64,000 nucleotides of DNA from Pterobdella sp. o SKG-2022 (GCA_964035795.1 OZ038322.1:124001-188000); one strand, 5' to 3'. Shown: positions 22,641-45,616, counted from the stretch's first letter. Program-made: numbers and translations. The notes: generated from the letters alone by a model not told the origin.

Positions 22641-24809
22641 CTACAACTCTGCATTGAAAGGGTCGGCTGGTTCGGCCTCTGCCAAGTTGTCATAGAGATT
22701 GTCCACCAATGGGTTCCACTCCAAACCTTTCTTGAGACTGTAGAAACTATCCTTGAGCAAGCCTTGAACCTCATCGTTGTCCACATCGTTTGCTGCTAGC
22801 CATGTTTCAGGGTTGGTGGAGATGAAATATTCCTCGTTAATGTTAGTCGATGCAGCCGTGTGTTGCCAGTCTTTATGGAAAAGCTTCTCCTGAGAAGCAC
22901 TTACTTGCAATTTCTTCTCCATTTTCTTTTTGTTTTGTTTGCAGTAGTAAGGTGTAGTGGCTTCCATATTCTGAAGCATGGAGCCTGCGTTTTTATGGTT
23001 GTTTGCGAAGTTTTGAAACTGGTTATATGCTTGATTTTGAAAATAAATTTGATTCTGCTGCTGCACTGCGTAATGATAATGCTGATACTCCATGAGTTGC
23101 TGCAGAAACAATGACTCATCACCATTATGGCAAAAACACCTTTCTTTAGGACAGCAGAGTTGTGAGGTGGTGTGGTGAGGGTCTTGTGAGGTTTTGGAGG
23201 AAGGGTATTGGAGGTAAGTTGGCAGTGGTTGCATTTGGTCGATGAATTTATTTAAAGGCATTTCATTGAAAGGAATATTGGGAAACGAGCAGTCTGAATA
23301 TGAAGCATGATTGAAAATTTGATCTTGTCCCGTGTGGAAGGAGTGGTTCTTGGGAGGGTGGGGTGTTTGCTGGGTGGGACAGTATCCCTGCAAAAGAGAG
23401 TTCCAGAGATCAGGATCAATTTTGTCGTTTCGGAAGCCTGAATGTGCAATTGTTTGATCGTTGAGTGGAAGGTAGGGAGTGGTCTTCAGACTGGGACCTG
23501 TGACACCAGACATGTCAGTTGTTGGAAGAAAGTTAGTGTGATCCATGTAAATGTTGTTATTCTGGTTTTGGAAGTAGAATTTGTTGTAGTTGATGTTTTG
23601 GTCTGAAAAGTTGTTGGGGTTTTTGTTTGGAACCATTAGATTGGCACTTTTGTGAGGGTAGTTGAACAAGTTGTTAAGATCTCTGTTGAGGTTGTTGCTG
23701 CTGTTGTTGGAATTCTCATTATCATCATCAACATTTTTATTATCACTAGTGTTATTATTGAAATTTTTACTGTTGTTATTACTATTATTATTCACATTGG
23801 TATTTTCATTATTATTGTTATTATTATTATTATTTTTATTGTTATTAATAGGATTATTATCCTTAATAATATTAATAATACCATTGTTATTATCACTATT
23901 ATTAAGGATATTATTATTATTATTATTATTTGAATTTTCTGTGAGAAAGTTGTTATTGTGGTTTGAGGGACCTTTGTTTTCAAAGAGTGGATGCCTCTCC
24001 TTGAAGCTCTCGTCGGTCGAATGATTTTTTAAAAGTAATAAATTTTCTTGGAAATAATTATTTTGTTCAAAGTTAGAGTTTTTTGGTAGAATGAAATTAT
24101 AATACGCGTTGGAAGGAAAGGGCGGTTGTTTGACCTTTAAGTTTTTTTGCTGGTGCAAAAGGCCCTTCTTATCAATATTGAAGTTGTTTGCAGGGTTCTC
24201 TAAGCTTTTGCGTTCTCCTCCAGCCAGTTGCTCGTTGCTTAAAACGGTATTTCCAAAAGATTTCCAGTAGTTTTCCAAATCCATATTGATTTTGTTTTGA
24301 TTGATGACATTCCCAAAAAGGCTTTCATTTAAATCGTGGTTTATTTTGACAGTGTGGTGGTTGGCCCACGATGAAGAGCAAAATTCAAAATATTTTCTGT
24401 TCTTGAATGATAGTTCTACATGCTTTTGGGTGTTCAAAATTTTCATTTTTTTGCACGAACTTAGACTCTTGCCCAGTTTCCGATTAACATTTGGGTCTGA
24501 GCACAATTCGTATGGGATTTTGTGATTGTTTTTGTCACTTTGTGGCACCAGCCATTGCTCTTCATCATCAGTAGGGTTGTTGAAGACCACTTCAATATTA
24601 CTGCCACCATTTGGTGGTTCTACGTTTTTGTAATTACCTTCGTACTCTGGCAAGTGGTAGTTTTCGGCTGAAGGTGTATACAAATTTTGGCTGTTTCTGG
24701 TAGAATTGAAGAATTCTTTGACTGGGTTTTGTTGCAATAGCAAACTGTTACTATAGGTTTCGTTGGAGAAATCAAAGGCTTCGTTTTGAAGGAAAAGGTT
24801 TTGATGCAT
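22641..24809 (-). CDS. Asn-rich 722-residue protein of unknown function, single exon
   Basis: The frame is uninterrupted from the first ATG after an upstream TGA to a stop at 22641. The N-terminal 280 residues are mixed and polar (YSNSLLLQQNPVKEF, DDEEQWLVPQ). Residues about 285-385 are an Asn homopolymer-like tract made of AAT/AAC codons. The C-terminal half is rich in Asn, Gln, Tyr and His, with a Cys cluster (CCPKERCFC near residue 557) and an Asp/Glu-rich end (WNPLVDNLYDNLAEAEPADP). There is no signal peptide, membrane segment or known domain. The non-repetitive ends, free of stops over 2.1 kb of AT-rich DNA, argue for real coding. A regulatory, condensate-forming or transcription-linked role is only a guess from composition. 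It is divergent from the DENND2-type gene, with a LINE between them. Confidence 0.65.
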   Translation of the reverse strand: MHQNLFLQNEAFDFSNETYSNSLLLQQNPVKEFFNSTRNSQNLYTPSAENYHLPEYEGNYKNVEPPNGGSNIEVVFNNPTDDEEQWLVPQSDKNNHKIPYELCSDPNVNRKLGKSLSSCKKMKILNTQKHVELSFKNRKYFEFCSSSWANHHTVKINHDLNESLFGNVINQNKINMDLENYWKSFGNTVLSNEQLAGGERKSLENPANNFNIDKKGLLHQQKNLKVKQPPFPSNAYYNFILPKNSNFEQNNYFQENLLLLKNHSTDESFKERHPLFENKGPSNHNNNFLTENSNNNNNNNILNNSDNNNGIINIIKDNNPINNNKNNNNNNNNNENTNVNNNSNNNSKNFNNNTSDNKNVDDDNENSNNSSNNLNRDLNNLFNYPHKSANLMVPNKNPNNFSDQNINYNKFYFQNQNNNIYMDHTNFLPTTDMSGVTGPSLKTTPYLPLNDQTIAHSGFRNDKIDPDLWNSLLQGYCPTQQTPHPPKNHSFHTGQDQIFNHASYSDCSFPNIPFNEMPLNKFIDQMQPLPTYLQYPSSKTSQDPHHTTSQLCCPKERCFCHNGDESLFLQQLMEYQHYHYAVQQQNQIYFQNQAYNQFQNFANNHKNAGSMLQNMEATTPYYCKQNKKKMEKKLQVSASQEKLFHKDWQHTAASTNINEEYFISTNPETWLAANDVDNDEVQGLLKDSFYSLKKGLEWNPLVDNLYDNLAEAEPADPFNAEL

Positions 24810-25179
24810 TTCGAGAAACGAAAGTTCACATCATAAAAGCGTTGAGGCTTTTAATCTCTATTTACCACTTCATCTACAAATATGTTTATGTTTTTATGTG
24901 TGACGCTTCCTTAATATTTGTTTTTTAAATTATTCAAATTTCTCATGATTACTCTGAATTCTAGTTTAAAATTTAATTTCAAAAAGAGTTTTTTTATTGA
25001 ATGCATTATCGTTCAAAAGTGACCCACTTTGCTCACCTCCCAACCTAATTAGCACTCCAATCAGAAAGTGGGCCACTTGTTGGTTTCAACCAATAGCAAC
25101 AACGTGTTGCAAATTTGAGATATTGTTTTCCAGTGAATAGAAGTTTTCAAAATAGTAGTAGTATCAGTCAGTATCATCC

Positions 25180-27135
25180 ACTAGCAGATATCTGTGGCCC
25201 AGCTAACTGCAAGTCTCCAATCATCTCGGTTTTGAGCTTTTATCATAAGTTGATGAAAAGAGTCACCCATCATATTTGTGCTTCTATTGCACCACTGAAA
25301 ACGAGGTCTCTCACTTTGCCTTTTCCCATTAATTAAACCAGTCATTATTTGTTTTTTTAGGCTTTCTGGACCACGTCGAGAAATATGACCAAAATAGGTA
25401 AGTTGCATTCTGTAGATCTTCTGAATAAGTCTCTCTTCGACATCAATTTCTTGGAGAATATTATCATTTGTCCTATGGTGCACTCAGAAAATTTGTAGCA
25501 GTCTTCTCCATGTCCACATCTCAAAAGCCGATATCCTCTTCTTTTCTCTGCTCTTGATAGTCCGTGTTTCAGCACCATATAAAAGGATAGGAAAAACAAA
25601 TGCGTCCATCAAGCGAATTTTGTAGTCTTAGTTACACTTCTATCTTTCCAGATTTGTATGAGTGAAATAGTCGTAGACTTTGCCATTGCAATCCTACGAC
25701 CAATTTCCTTCTTTGAGCTGCCCTATTCTGTGATGTAGGGCCTGAGAAAATTAAAATTAGTCGCTTATTCTACAACACGATCATTGACATGAAGCTGCTC
25801 ATTATTTCCTCCAATGACCATCATACATTCAAGTAAAGCCCAATCTTCTCACTTTCAAGTCTAATCTTCTCTATCATGTGTTTCATGTCTCTAACGGTCT
25901 CTGAAATAGCTGTCACGTCATTTGCATATCTTAGATCCTTCACCGTTGCCCCTCCTATAGAAATTCCGCTAATGTTGGTGTCAAGCGCAGATCTCATTAA
26001 TCATTCATCACAAAGGTTAAAGAGATAAGGTGAGGTAATACAACCTTGTCTAATTTCTTCACCCATTTTAAAACAATCAGAGTAATTATTTTCAAATCAA
26101 ATCAATGACGAGTATGATTATAGTGGCATCAACTTCAGGAGTTTCTAGACCACTGAGTATTATGAACTTTGAATGCAATGTAATTTAATGTAAGTTTTCT
26201 TAGATATGACCATTTAAAAAAAATTATGCAAGTATAACTAAATAAACAAAACAGTTGACTAAGATTATATGAAAAAAAAGGTCTGTTAATTGAAACAAAA
26301 GCAATCATAATAATACTTATATAAATGAAATTTAGAAAACTGAGTTGATTTTATGAATGTATAAAAATAATTAAATCTGTGATAATAAACAAAAAAATAT
26401 ATATAGATGGAACTTCAAATAAAATATTTTGAGCAATCAAATGTTAATTTTAGACAAAATTTGAACTTCATTGTTTTCATCTTTTTGCTTCAATGGGACT
26501 TTCACATCCCCACATTTGAAACCAGAAATTGCTCATCTTTTGCTTTATTGTTACATTTTTTTATATTAATTAAATGATAATATTTTATTTTTTATCTTTT
26601 ATAAAATTTCCATCCAAGTAATGCCAGCCTTTATTACCCCCAAAAAACCATCAAGTGTTTATCTTTGTAATTGTTGTTGCTGCATAAGGTGGAATTGTTG
26701 ATGTTCACAAATTATCTTCTTTCTATTTAAAGCAAAAAACCCGAAATCATTCCAAAAGAAATAGTTCTTGTATGTTATTGTACTAAGTTATCGAATTTTA
26801 AACTAAAATTACGAAATTATTTCAAATATAATAATATTTTGACATTTTGAACTGAATTATGTAGTTTTTAAGTATAAAAATCGACTATTCGAGCCGCCAT
26901 TATAACTTCGACAGGCCACCTTCGAATGGCGCCAAAAAATTTTCTATCCGAACAGTTGTCATCTGTGTATCATAGAGAGATTTCAGCAGTAAAGTTATGT
27001 GATCCGGAAATCTCATATCATGCATAGTCTTTCAGAGAGTTTTATGGTCGACACAATCAAAAGCCTTAGAGTAGTCGATTAAAACAAGCACTAACTGTCT
27101 GCTCATTCCAATAACTTTTTCAATGACCCACCTGA
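25180..27135 (-). mobile_element. Degenerate LINE, interrupted by AT-rich sequence
   Basis: Read leftwards: VLIDYSKAFDCVDHKTL (RT motif A, near 27090-27040) and FPDHITLLLKSLYD (27015), then about 800 bases of AT-rich non-coding DNA (26090-26890), then EEIRQGCITSPYLFNL (motif B, 26070-26010), YANDVTAISETV (motif C with YAND, 25935), LESEKIGLYLNVE, and the C-terminal QLTYFGHISRRGPESLKKQI (25420-25360). The endonuclease is missing. Stops and the changed catalytic Asp show it is dead. It is of the RTE/CraTA-like sort by its C-terminus. Confidence 0.82.
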
Positions 27136-27487
27136 TGTTAATATAGTAAATAACAACAAAAATCGTCGCTAGCAGTAAAAATTTTCATAATATCAAACTC
27201 TAAAGAATGTTATTCGAACAAGAAAAAAAATGGTTTTATTTTTGTTCGCCAGATGTCTCATTACGTATTAATTTTTACTGTCACATCTCTACTACCTTTA
27301 ATTATGTTTACTTTTTAAAAGTTTAACTGGCTAGCTACAGGCACCTTTGAATAACCAGGTGCCTATATATGCTTAACTTATGAATGCCTCTAGCATTTTA
27401 TTCCAGGCTCAAAAGAAGCAAAAAGTGGACATTTGTTATGTTTGACGATAGTTGTGTTTATTTAATTTTTTAAAAAAAGATTTTAAC

Positions 27488-38026
<10,539 letters not shown>

Positions 38027-38985
38027 AATGGATTGTAAGAAAATACGATATATTTGAAATAGTTAAAAATAAATTTTCAGAATCGAAACTCGTGAAGCCG
38101 CAAAAGAAGTTTTGAATCCGTCTTTGATGAAATTTGGAGTCACAGCCAAAAACTATAAATCTCATTTATTTGTAAGATTAAAGTCTTAATCATCGTTTTA
38201 ACTTGTTCAATTTTTTTTTTAAATTCAATAATATTTAAATATATAAACATATTTTTACAATATTCATGAGGATATTTATAGATCTCGAGGGTTTGACTGA
38301 TTTATTTTTGGACTGCAACTAAGATGAGTAATACAACCTTTGATGACGTCATTCTTTTGTTATTGTAGGTGCCATGTTTTATGTTTTCACTAAAATGTTT
38401 TTTAATGAAAATTATGGACAAGCCCATATTGGTGATTGGCGCATTCAGCCACTCCATTTATATGTTTATTTGTATTATACTTTTGTATTTATTTTTTTGT
38501 ATTTTAACACATTATAACTTTTTATGAAATGATATTTCAATTGTAATATACGCATAAATTTATATTTTGATCTGTTTGTATTTTCGTATATTCGGATTGT
38601 ATTATAAATGTAAATTTGTATTTATTGTATTAATCGATCAAGTTCATTTTTAATCTTTTATGATTTGATATCTATTTTTGGATTTCTTTTGTGAAAATTT
38701 TAAAAATTTGTGATTTTTTGTTGAAGTTTATTTTTAATCTATGTAAGATTTATTTTTCGAGTTTAAATGAAGTGCTTGATTTCTAAACTTTTAAATTCAA
38801 TTGTTTTATAAAATTTATTTATTTAAAGTGCAAAATAAAATAAAAATATAAACAAATAATTTTGATGAAGCGGTGAAATTTCAAACAATAGTGGGAGGGC
38901 AAGCGCAAAATATTTTTTTTCAACCACTAAGCTTTTGGTAAGAACATCTTACATTGTCAAGTGTACACCAATATGACTTAATCAC
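38027..38985 (+). other. 3' flank of the DENND2-type gene, AT-rich
   Basis: Strongly AT-rich with several AATAAA-like sites, the nearest at 38069-38074. A frame right after a consensus acceptor (TTTTCAG at 38074-38080) reads IETREAAKEVLNPSLMKFGV and on to a stop near 38188. It could be a skipped or alternative last exon, but it has no partner in phase that I can prove. Otherwise nothing is seen. Confidence 0.4.
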
Positions 38986-39004
38986 TTGAGGTTTTCATAG
39001 AAGC

Positions 39005-39168
39005 TTTGTGGTTAATGTAATGTAATACGGTATTTATGAAGCGCTTTTCATTACATATCCAAGCGCTTGCTATAAATTTAATGTAGCTTAAACACACTGT
39101 GGAACAGGTGATAATTGTTGGCCCACACGGGCTCGAACCTGCTCTACCAGCTGAGCTGAATGGGCCGA
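39005..39168 (-). mobile_element. tRNA-derived SINE, partly deleted
   Basis: Minus sense: GGCCCATTCAGCTCAGCTGG (A box), then directly GGTTCGAGCCCGTGTGGGCC (B box), with the anticodon arm region deleted, followed by the shared body (CAACAATTATCACCTGTTCC, CACAGTGTG...). Same family as 30223 and 58104. Confidence 0.8.
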
Positions 39169-39239
39169 AAATGAATAAATATTTTGTGTTTGTTTTCATT
39201 GCGTCAACAAACTGCTTTTGACTGCATGGAGTTCAACCA

Positions 39240-40990
39240 TTGGAACTTCGAACCTCACTGCCTGAACACGCCCTTTCTATAACTTTCCTTGCCACTCTAT
39301 CAAACGCTTTTTCTGGGTCTACAAAACAAATATAGAGGTTTTAACTTTCATCTCATCATTCCTCTTGAACTTACTCATTATGCCTGTCGTTTCTGGCTGG
39401 AACACAGACCACCAACAAAATACCTCCAGCTGTTCCTGTTTTGAGTGAGTGTTTGCAACTGTCCCCAGGTAAAAGTTGTCTTCTTGACTTCAGCATCCAG
39501 ATCACTTTTCCATGTGTTTCGGGGTCTGTCCTTCTTTTTTTTTCCGGGGTTTTATTCGAGGGCAGTTTTTGCTTTGAAGATCTTGTTTTTTCCCTGATTT
39601 TCAACCCAGTTTGCTGAAGGCTTCTGCTACCGTGCCTGGCACTGACACAAGCACAATAGTCCGGTAGCTGAAGCAGTGACTTGGGTCTTCTTTTTTTGGT
39701 AGTTGGATCAGGTTGCCTTCTTTCCGCTTCATTGGAATTGGATGAGATTTCCTTGTTTGTCTTTCACAGTTCACTTTGACTTGAAGAAATTTTTAGAGTC
39801 TCTTTTAGTTTTGTAGAGTTTTCATGTATCCAATTCGGGCTGCCTCTTCAGCTTCTGTTGCCAGCTGGTTCACAAACATCTTTTGTGCGTTTTGATATTC
39901 TTCACTACTTTGTTAGCGTTGGAGTATGCCTTTTGAGCACTGTCTTTCTCTGCTTTTGTACAACTAATGTTGAGTCCTGTTTTCTATTGTTCCTTAACCA
40001 TTAATTTGTTTAGAAATTCTGATGATAGCCACTTTTTATGTGTGGCCTTCTTGTATCTTATTACCTTTTTGCATGCTGAGAAAACCGCATTTCTCACCTT
40101 TTTTCGTTGCTGGTCAATGGTTTCTACATCAAAGAGCTCTTGCAAAACAAAAAAATTATAGGTGAAATCAAGCATATATTCTTCAAGCTTGTCTGAGTCC
40201 TTCAATAGCCAGGTCTTGAACTGGTTACGATGGCCAATTTCTTTTCTAATTCTGTTTCAACTTCAATCTGAAAGTGACGAGATGGTGGTTTGTAACCACG
40301 CCCACTTCTTTCTAAACTTTTCTACCACCAATCACGAGGCTACTAGAAGCGCAAAGATTTACGAATTTTTTCCCCATTATCATTCATCATACCAAGGTCT
40401 TGTTTTCTTATAACTTATTCATAGCCTCAGTTGTCATTCCCGACTTCGGCGTTGAGGTTGCCCATTTTGACGTTGACATTTCTCTCTAGGGGAATGTTGA
40501 TAGAAGCTTGCAACCTGTCAGCACTGGTCTTTGATCTCGTCATCACTGTCGTTTAAGCGTAACATTGGACGATGTTTAATCTGACCTTTTTATGGCTTGT
40601 TGTGAATGAGGCTGTGATGATGCGTGGACCATGCTTTGAAAAGCACGAGAAAAACTTTTTCTGTGTTGTCCTTCTCATTTCAGAAAACAGTAGCTTTTTT
40701 CTTGTTATGTTGTGTTCATTATCTGCCCAAGATATCAAGATGGTAGTTCTTCATTTCATCTGCTACTTAGAGCGATTTTTCTGCAGTGTGCATAGTTCAA
40801 ACGTTCCATGTACCTAGATTCAGGGTTGCCTTGAGTGAAAGAATGAACTTCGAATGGATGGCTTCTTTTTGGCCTTCACCTTCCAGCATCATGAAACCTC
40901 CGAATAGAGATCTATCTTCTTTGAAAACAGATTTGCTTGGTTTTTTATTGTTGGTCTTTCTGTAGCTTGGGTCGTTTTTTGAAAAGGGGA
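39240..40990 (-). mobile_element. Degenerate LINE (endonuclease to RT start)
   Basis: Reading leftwards: endonuclease pieces (VRLNIVQCYA near 40590-40560, DRLQASINIP near 40500), a linker with SACKKVIRYKKATHKKWLSS (about 40080), and at the left end an RT motif A region (CFVDPEKAFDRVARKVIERA, 39330-39260). Many stops and shifts; the RT core and 3' end are missing. Confidence 0.75.
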
Positions 40991-42450
40991 TGCTAACATT
41001 ATGCTGAACTCTTCTTTTTTTTCGAAGTTATACTCTTTCAGAAACTTTTCAAAACAAACAAAGCGTCTGTTAAGCCCATACTTGGCCCGAACTTAAAATT
41101 TGGCTCATTAAGTGTAACAAAATTCTTTGAATTTTTTCAAATCGTTTTTGATAAAGTTTATCTCTCCAAATATTGTCTTTCTTTATCTTTTACTATACCG
41201 CACACTTCATCACAAGCCTTCAAATCCCATTTCTGAAAGAGTTCTATATATTTTTTTGTTCATCAAGCAGTTCGGCAAAATTTCCAAACAACCTTCTGTT
41301 ATATCTTTTCAACTTCACAAACCTTTTTTTCACTGACCTTTGAGATCTCACTTTTAACATATACTTATATCAATCGATTCTATAACTTTTAACCTTTTTA
41401 AGAATAAAAAAATTCAATCATTCAAATAAAAGTATCAACATTTCTGAACTTAAAGAAAGTCTGTTTTAAGGAAGATTCCACCCGACGACCTACAGATCGG
41501 CAACTCAAATGAAAGGCAGATGACGTGGATAAAGAGGTGTTGATATGTTAACTGCCAATCAATACAACATTTTGTTTTGTAGGTGAAAAAATATATCGGT
41601 GAGCAGGTTGTGAAAAAAATATAAAAACAAAAAAAATAGGGATTTTGGTTCAAAATTTTGAGTGTCAGGCAGGAAAATGCAATGGGAAATTCGAAAGACC
41701 CCAAAACCTTACAGGCGATCTAAAAAATAGCGAATCAATATATTTAAATTCATCACAAATCATACTCGAAACAAAATTGATTGATGTCTTTTTAAGCAGT
41801 GCATTCAAATAGAAATATTTTTCAGTATATTTTGGTTCATTTTTTATAATGATTATTGTTTTTCACATAGAGTAGCACCCTGTAAAACCAATCAATTGCG
41901 CAACTGAAACCCCAGATAGGGTTGACTCACATGACACAGATATCAAAATATCATTAAAACATATGTTTAAAATATTAATCCATAAATTAACCTTATTTCA
42001 TTAAACAAATATATATTCAAATTTAGGACTTGAATACCTTTTGAAACAGCTTTAAATTATTATTGAGTGTTTCGTGATTAAAGCCATCAATACTTTGAAG
42101 CTTAAGTAGTTGGCCAGCAACATCTGTCTTTGATCGATAAGAAAAATTGAGAACTTTCAATGCAAAACTTTGATACTTATACTGGCAAAATTAATTTAAA
42201 TTGCTTTTTGTTTGGAATATTGATTGTTGAAAGAAATTTTTAAATTATCAGTTTGTTCAAACTGACAAGAAACACGCCACTTTGAACTTACACGGGTTTA
42301 AACATTAATAGCAAGTGCACCCACAAAGCTTTATATGCTATCGACCACACAAAACAATTAAACGTACATACTTGTAATAAATATATCTGCTTCGTCTTTT
42401 TAAACTTCAAACTCATCTCACCTTGAAACCCGCTGCGAAACTTTGGCAAA
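40991..42450. other. Stretch with no recognisable gene
   Basis: AT-rich sequence with scattered short frames, none with domain or splice support. No long repeat is seen. The last part should contain the promoter and 5' UTR of the tetraspan gene starting at 42451. Confidence 0.5.
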
Positions 42451-45400
42451 ATGACGGAGAACTTGAAAGATGAGACCAAGACTTCATACGGCACCACAGA
42501 CGTTGAAAACAATGCTTCAAAAGACAAAAATGAAGTATCAGTTCTATTCTTCTCATCTTTCGCAGCCATAGACTTCCTCCTGGTTCTTATAGGCATTATT
42601 TCTATTGTCTTAATGGGTGTTCTCTGCGTCAGTTACGACTGCATTGTGCTAGTTTTTGTTGTCCCTTACTACGTCATCGCTGGAGTTCTAGTGAGTGTGT
42701 GTTGGTGTGTGCGCCAGAGATGCTCTGGTAGTTTGGTTTTTTTTTCAAATCTTTAACTGAAATATCACAATATTTTATGAACGTAATAAATTAATATTAA
42801 CCAACCATAATTTAAATAATAATAATACTAATTAAAAGACGTGCTAACGTCTTATGATAGGGCTATACTTATGGAAATTTATAGCTTTTATTTTAAATAA
42901 ATGTATGAATCCTTAAATGATGTTTGTAAAATTTAAACTAATAATAATTTTTATTATTATTCTCAAACATACCTTTCACAGGTGCACTTATTTTGATAAA
43001 AAATTTTCTGAGTTCTAGCTTAGTCATAAATATGTTTAACTTTTAAAATAATGATGTTTTGAATGGTTTTAAATTCAAAAAAGTACAGTTTATTCGAACA
43101 ATGGTTTTAGAATTTTTAACAAGCAAACCAAAAAGAACATCTAGCCCATTTGAACCCCACAGTACTTGTTGACAGGCATATTCGCTATTGTGTTGACCAA
43201 GAAGCAACCTTACTCCTTTGTGAGTTTCTTCAAACATCATCTCAATTTCTACAACAATCATCATCATCACCATCTCAGCCTCTAGAATAACTCCATTTAA
43301 ACCACCACCACACCACAGCTGATAGTGACTCTGGTCTTTGCAGTAATTTCCATTGTAGCTAGTCTTCCACCCGTCATACTCATGCTCATCAGCATTCCTT
43401 CAATCTCTTGGGTCAGTTGTGCTTTGCTCAAAATTTCAAGATGTAACTAGATATGTGATGATGTTATGTTTTGTAAATTCCAGAAACAAAATGATGTTAA
43501 TTATTTGAAATAATTTATCCATTTTTTGCTCAAAATCCTCATGCATCTGTTGGCAGCCATAAAACAATTATTTTGTTTTTCAAGCAAGGAAAGCATTAAA
43601 GGTGTGCTTAAAAATCTTTCACATGCTCAAGTGCTCATGGGATGATGGCAAACTTCTGAGACAAGCAAGATCTCACTTTGAGGCCAGCATACAACAGAAC
43701 AAAATGATATTATTTCAAACAAATTCAAGGCTAGCAACAGATCTTTTGGAAATAAAAATGCTTCCACAGAGAAATGACTGAGAAGGATTGAAAAACCCTG
43801 TACTTAATAAGTAACAAAACGACTTAAAGAACCTTGGAATTTTAGACAGATCCAACAAGATCACACTTACCTTCCTCTGCTGGGTACTAGCTAGATCCCA
43901 CCAAAGCAAAACCAACTGAAGTGACTTATGAAGGTAGGAAAATTCTGTGGCAAATGCCTCTTCATTGAAGCAGTACAGGAGATGGAAGGGAGGAATATGA
44001 ACAATATAACAAACAAAAATTAAAAAATTGAAATATTTTTTTATTTAAAAATAGTAAGATAAATAATTTTCGAGATATTGCATATGTTTATTCTCTCTGG
44101 ATACATTTGGTCACATGGATGTTGCCATTGCTAGTATCCTCACTGATTTGAGTTTTGGACCATCATAATTTTTGGGGGTCCAACTCTACTCACCGTCTGC
44201 TTTTTTCTTAGGACCATTTATTCTGGTCTTTTTTTTTCATAAGTCTGAGAAAAAAATTTTTTCCTCAACACTTCCGGCATGGACCCTTCCTTTAAAAGTC
44301 TTTTTGCCGCTCATTATAAGTGGCTCAAATTCTTCTTTTTCCAAGCTCTTCCATTTTTTTTTGAAGTTGATCAAAAAGCTTATATGATCTTTTCCACGTC
44401 ATCACTTGTCAGCCACAAAACAATATGTACACACACTGAAGGTTTTTCTGAGCCAATTGGAAGACTCGAAGCACAACTCACACACACGATTATACCACTC
44501 TGAATGATATTCAAAAAGATCTTAAAATACATCAAATATAGACTCAAGCATACACTCAAACATAGACTCAAAACAACTAAAGCAAACAGAGGGATTCAAT
44601 AAAAAATTCAGACACAAAAAATGTTTGAAATATAAATAATCACTACTATCGAAGTAAAAATTGGAAAAGCAACCCCAGCAGCTCTCTACCACCAGTAATT
44701 TATAAAACCAAAAAATACCAACATTGCAAAACTATTAGTCGTGAAAATGTAAAACAAAATGGACTACGCATAAATATTACCACAAGAAGGAAGTTTCCAT
44801 TTGAAGAAAGGGTTCAGCCAGCCGAAAAAAAAGCCCAAACGGAAAAGAGTAGAAGGATCAAACGTTGATTGTCTACTGTACTAGTAATTCTCAAACAAAA
44901 CCAGTTTGCTGTTGTTCTAAATCAAACAATTATTCTTTAAAATGGATAAAAATTCAGATTGAGTCATTTTTGTTGTCCATCCACCCAACACCAGCTTTGT
45001 GTTCTGAATGACTCAGCCACCAAAGCAGTCGAGTCTTGTAGTGGTCTAGAAACCTTCTGGAGTTAACACCACAATAATCATATTTATGTAGAAAACTTCA
45101 AAATTTCTTAAAGACATCTTATGTAGCTTTTTTTTAAAATTCAATTTTCATGATTTTTACCGTTGAATTTCATCGTAAAATGAGAAAGATTTTAGATACA
45201 TATATTTTTTCAAAAAACTAAACTTTTGTCATAATTCATTAGTCCTAATGAAGTTGAATTTGTCAAAAATTTTAGTTTTTTGAAAAAATATATGTATCTA
45301 AAATCTTTCTCATTTTACGATGAAATTCAAGAAAACTTCAACACTCTTATAATCCATCATCATTATTCACCACCACCACTACCGCCACCATCACCACCAC

Positions 45401-45616
45401 CACCCCCACCACCACCACCATTTCTAACACCACCACCATTACCCCCATTTCCAACACCACCACCACTACCACCACCCCAACCTCCAACACCAACCGCAGG
45501 ACAAATTATTTGACACTTTGTTCTTCATCCTCCTCCTCGCCACCCTGCTTGAGTTTATCTTCATGCTCATCACTATGATCAAGTGTTCAACTTACATCCA
45601 TCGTTGGAAACACTGA
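42451..45616 (+). CDS. Small tetraspan membrane protein, three exons, 149 residues
   Basis: Exons 42451-42690, 43319-43411 and 45500-45616 join at phase 0 with standard ends (CTA|GTGAGT, CACAG|CTG, TGG|GTCAGT, CGCAG|GAC) and end in TGA. The product has a 30-residue acidic, polar N-terminus (MTENLKDETKTSYGTTDVEN), then four hydrophobic segments: SSFAAIDFLLVLIGIISIVL, CIVLVFVVPYYVIAGVL, LIVTLVFAVISIVASLPPVI and FFILLLATLLEFIFMLITMI, and a short basic tail (STYIHRWKH). The second and third segments are nearly continuous. I know no family with this exact layout; MARVEL-like or other small four-span proteins are possible. No catalytic motif is seen. Exon 3 is too short to be picked up as a frame of its own. 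The regularity of phase and hydrophobicity makes the model credible. Confidence 0.8.
45163..45330. repeat. Perfect 60-bp inverted repeat with 48-base loop
   Basis: Bases 45163-45222 are the exact reverse complement of 45271-45330 by eye. The arm starts TTGAATTTCATCGTAAAATG. It lies in intron 2 of the tetraspan gene, about 170 bases before exon 3. It could be a fold-back mobile element or a hairpin; no target duplication was identified. Confidence 0.9.
45360..45490. repeat. (CCA)n tract before tetraspan exon 3
   Basis: CACCACCAC/CCACCATT-type repeats, about 130 bases, ending near the acceptor CAACCGCAG|GAC. It stands in for the pyrimidine tract. Confidence 0.9.

Noticed and set aside
23652..24024. 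Ile/Leu-rich plus-strand frames resembling membrane proteins
   Set aside because: Antisense reading of the Asn codon tract (AAT/AAC gives ATT/GTT).
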